A DNA stretch of 64,000 nucleotides, taken from NCBI GenBank assembly GCA_965248715.1, contig CBDFKB010000008.1:124001-188000 (forward strand). The letters run 5' to 3'. A program made the position numbers and the translations under genes. Numbering within the stretch: position 1 is the first letter of the stretch; each line of letters opens with the position of its first letter. The DNA comes from CBDFKB01 sp965248715. Lineage in GTDB: Bacteria > Pseudomonadota > Alphaproteobacteria > Rhizobiales > Rhizobiaceae. The notes below the pieces were generated by a model, which worked only from the letters and a program-made list of their open reading frames with translations, had not been told where the DNA came from and ran no database searches. Positions 62,841 through 64,000 of the stretch are shown here, piece after piece.

Positions 62841-63181
62841 GTGCAGCGCGAGCATGCCGGTTGATTGGCCACTGGCGGATCATAAAAGCTGATTTATGGG
62901 ACCGCGACCATCTTGATCTGTGTGGACCAGCCCAGATCATCATTGGAAATGATGGCCACGGCGAAATCAGCTTCGGAGCAATGCAGGCTGGTCTTGACCT
63001 CGAATACAGCCATTCCATGGTATTCTTTACATGGCAAGGCTTTGACGAAATGGACGAAGTTCACGGCTCGGGCAACGCTGAACTGCTCGACGATGGAACG
63101 CTCGAAATCGAATTCGCCTTTTACAACGGTGATGAGGCCATCCTCAGTGCCAAATCTGCGCCTTTTTCAGCAGCCTGCTAG
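62837..63181 (+). CDS. IS passenger gene, small conserved protein
   Basis: 114 residues, not a transposase. It starts in a 4-bp overlap with the transposase stop. The core (KLIGHWRI-like CRLIGHWRIIKADLWDRDHL, GNDGHGEISFGAMQAGLDLE, FFTWQGFDEMDEVHGSGNAE, LEIEFAFYNGDEAILSAK) resembles a widespread family of small uncharacterised proteins. The end, PFSAAC, is encoded by the right inverted repeat, and the TAG stop comes from the target duplication outside the IS. Function unknown. Confidence 0.8.
   Translation: MSAARACRLIGHWRIIKADLWDRDHLDLCGPAQIIIGNDGHGEISFGAMQAGLDLEYSHSMVFFTWQGFDEMDEVHGSGNAELLDDGTLEIEFAFYNGDEAILSAKSAPFSAAC
63178..63181 (+). repeat. IS target-site duplication, right copy (shared stop codons)
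   Basis: CTAG directly after the right inverted repeat. On the plus strand its TAG is the stop codon of the passenger gene; on the minus strand its TAG is the stop codon of the GST gene. Confidence 0.8.
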
Positions 63182-63885
63182 ACACGGCTGGGCACCGCAG
63201 AACCACGTTCCACCGCAGGCCGCGCGAGGAATTTTTCCAAACTCCGCTCGACGTTTGGAAAATCGTCAAATCCAAGTTCCTGGCGGGCGTCGTAAAATCC
63301 GATCAAGGTCTTTACCCAGGGGAAAACCGCAATATCTGCGATCGTGTACTGGTCGGCGGCCAGATAGTCATGGCCATCGAGCCGGGTATTTAGGACCCCA
63401 AGCAATCGGCGGGTTTCTTCGCGGTAGCGTTCGCCCGGATACGGATTATTAGCCACCTTGTCGGCGGCGAATTTGTAAAAATGTCCGAACTGGCCGAACA
63501 TCGGCCCAACTCCACCCATCTGGAACATCAGCCATTGCAGGCATTGATAACGCGCTGCTGGGTCTTGCGGTAAAAGCTTTCCTTCCTTTTCAGCAAGGTA
63601 AACCAATATTGCACCGCTTTCCCACAGTGACAGCGGCTTGCCGTCAGGTCCGTTGGGGTCGATCATCGACGGAATTTTGTTGTTTGGATTGAGCGACAAA
63701 TATTCAGGGGTCATTTGGTCGTTGTCCGAGAACGAAACCAAGTGTGCCTCATATGCCAACTCCAGTTCCTCCAGCGCGATCGAAACCTTCACGCCGTTGG
63801 GAGTCGGTAGGGAATAAAGCTGAATGCGGTCGGGATGGTTGGCGGGCCAACGTTTGGTGATGTTGAACTGCGATAGATTGTTCAT
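63178..63885 (-). CDS. Glutathione S-transferase family protein (YghU-like)
   Basis: 235 residues from the ATG at 63885 (MNNLSQFNITKRWPANHPDR). N-terminal thioredoxin-like domain IQLYSLPTPNGVKVSIALEE with NPNNKIPSMIDPNGPDGKPL and LWESGAILVYLAEKEGKLLP; the C-terminal helical domain has QWLMFQMGGVGPMFGQFGHF and YTIADIAVFPWVKTLIGFYD. The sequence fits the YghU/YfcG group of disulfide-bond reductases. Its TAG stop coincides with the CTAG where the IS is inserted, so the reading frame is unaffected. Confidence 0.9.
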   Translation of the reverse strand: MNNLSQFNITKRWPANHPDRIQLYSLPTPNGVKVSIALEELELAYEAHLVSFSDNDQMTPEYLSLNPNNKIPSMIDPNGPDGKPLSLWESGAILVYLAEKEGKLLPQDPAARYQCLQWLMFQMGGVGPMFGQFGHFYKFAADKVANNPYPGERYREETRRLLGVLNTRLDGHDYLAADQYTIADIAVFPWVKTLIGFYDARQELGFDDFPNVERSLEKFLARPAVERGSAVPSRV

Positions 63886-64000
63886 CGAAATATCCTGATT
63901 TGGAGGTGGGAAACAAAAATCATCGGACGATTGAAATTGTGAAGTTGTCAACGGACCCTAGGGCCGCTGGAGATTTATGGTTGTAGTGCCGCTTGGCTGC

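Larger units (their letters stand above)
61488..63177 (+). mobile_element. IS5-type insertion sequence with passenger gene
   Basis: 1690 bp. Imperfect terminal inverted repeats are CAGGGTGCTGAAAAGC at the left (61488) and the inverse of CAGGCTGCTGAAAAAGGC at the right (to 63177). They are flanked by a 4-bp target duplication CTAG (61484-61487 and 63178-63181), the YTAR pattern of IS5-group elements. It contains an intact DDE transposase gene and an overlapping small gene. The left 250 bp hold an R2 element and a TGTCAAA tandem array. Both ends and the transposase look intact, so it could be active. Confidence 0.88.

Overview
The window comes from a moderately GC-rich alphaproteobacterial chromosome, most likely order Hyphomicrobiales (Rhizobiales). 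The evidence is gene order and content: tig-clpP-clpX-lon-hupB; bolA / J-domain gene / cobS / cobT / phytase-like gene / rpmB / DUF3108 gene; aroK-aroB-corC next to xerD; a 7Fe ferredoxin / S4 protein / Suv3-like helicase operon; and genes for phosphatidylcholine synthase, HspQ and an IalB-like protein. I cannot name a genus. I found no rRNA, tRNA or CRISPR array.

Layout. 0-3 kb: a DUF6969-like gene and a secreted FGE-like/YHS pair. 3-10.5 kb: trigger factor and the Clp/Lon proteolysis cluster with HU. 10.6-17.2 kb: DsbA-family oxidoreductase, peptide-binding protein, IalB-like protein, HspQ, UbiH-like hydroxylase and phosphatidylcholine synthase. 17.3-22.2 kb: a BMP-type nucleoside ABC transporter whose second permease is frameshifted. 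22.2-24.8 kb: rfbC-rfbB-rfbD without rfbA. 25-28.8 kb: helicase/S4/ferredoxin operon. 29.4-40.5 kb: housekeeping genes including cobaltochelatase cobST, shikimate genes and xerD. 40.8-46.4 kb: guaA (frameshifted at its last codons), rsmB, a MAPEG gene and guaB. 46.5-49.8 kb: a divergent set for lipid-linked sugar transfer (GT2, EamA-like carrier, GT-C-like membrane protein). 49.8-53.4 kb: aldehyde dehydrogenase and mutL. 53.5-55.4 kb: an alpha/beta hydrolase, a LuxR solo and a small membrane protein in one operon. 55.4-59.8 kb: an autotransporter-like outer-membrane protein and a Pro/Ala-rich membrane protein. 60-64 kb: purA, a complete IS5-type element with a passenger gene, and a glutathione S-transferase.

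The most unusual layer lies between and inside the genes. At least three families of short structured repeats are scattered through the window. R1 is a ~105-bp pair of hairpins (1196, 14202, 14304, 58089, with partial copies at 58319 and 61445). R2 is a ~170-195-bp two-hairpin element (2833, 14398, 61506). R3 is a family with TACCAAAGGAAC ends that sometimes forms inverted-repeat units (4619, 10613, 16175, 34787, 40631, 44373). Two R1 copies are read through in frame at the C-terminus of the IalB-like protein, and its stop codon falls in an R2 copy. The IS element carries an R2 copy inside its left end. It is inserted in a CTAG that is also the stop codon of the neighbouring GST gene, and the same duplicated target supplies the stop codon of its passenger gene. 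Two single-base frameshifts (in the permease and in guaA) could be sequencing errors and should be checked in reads.
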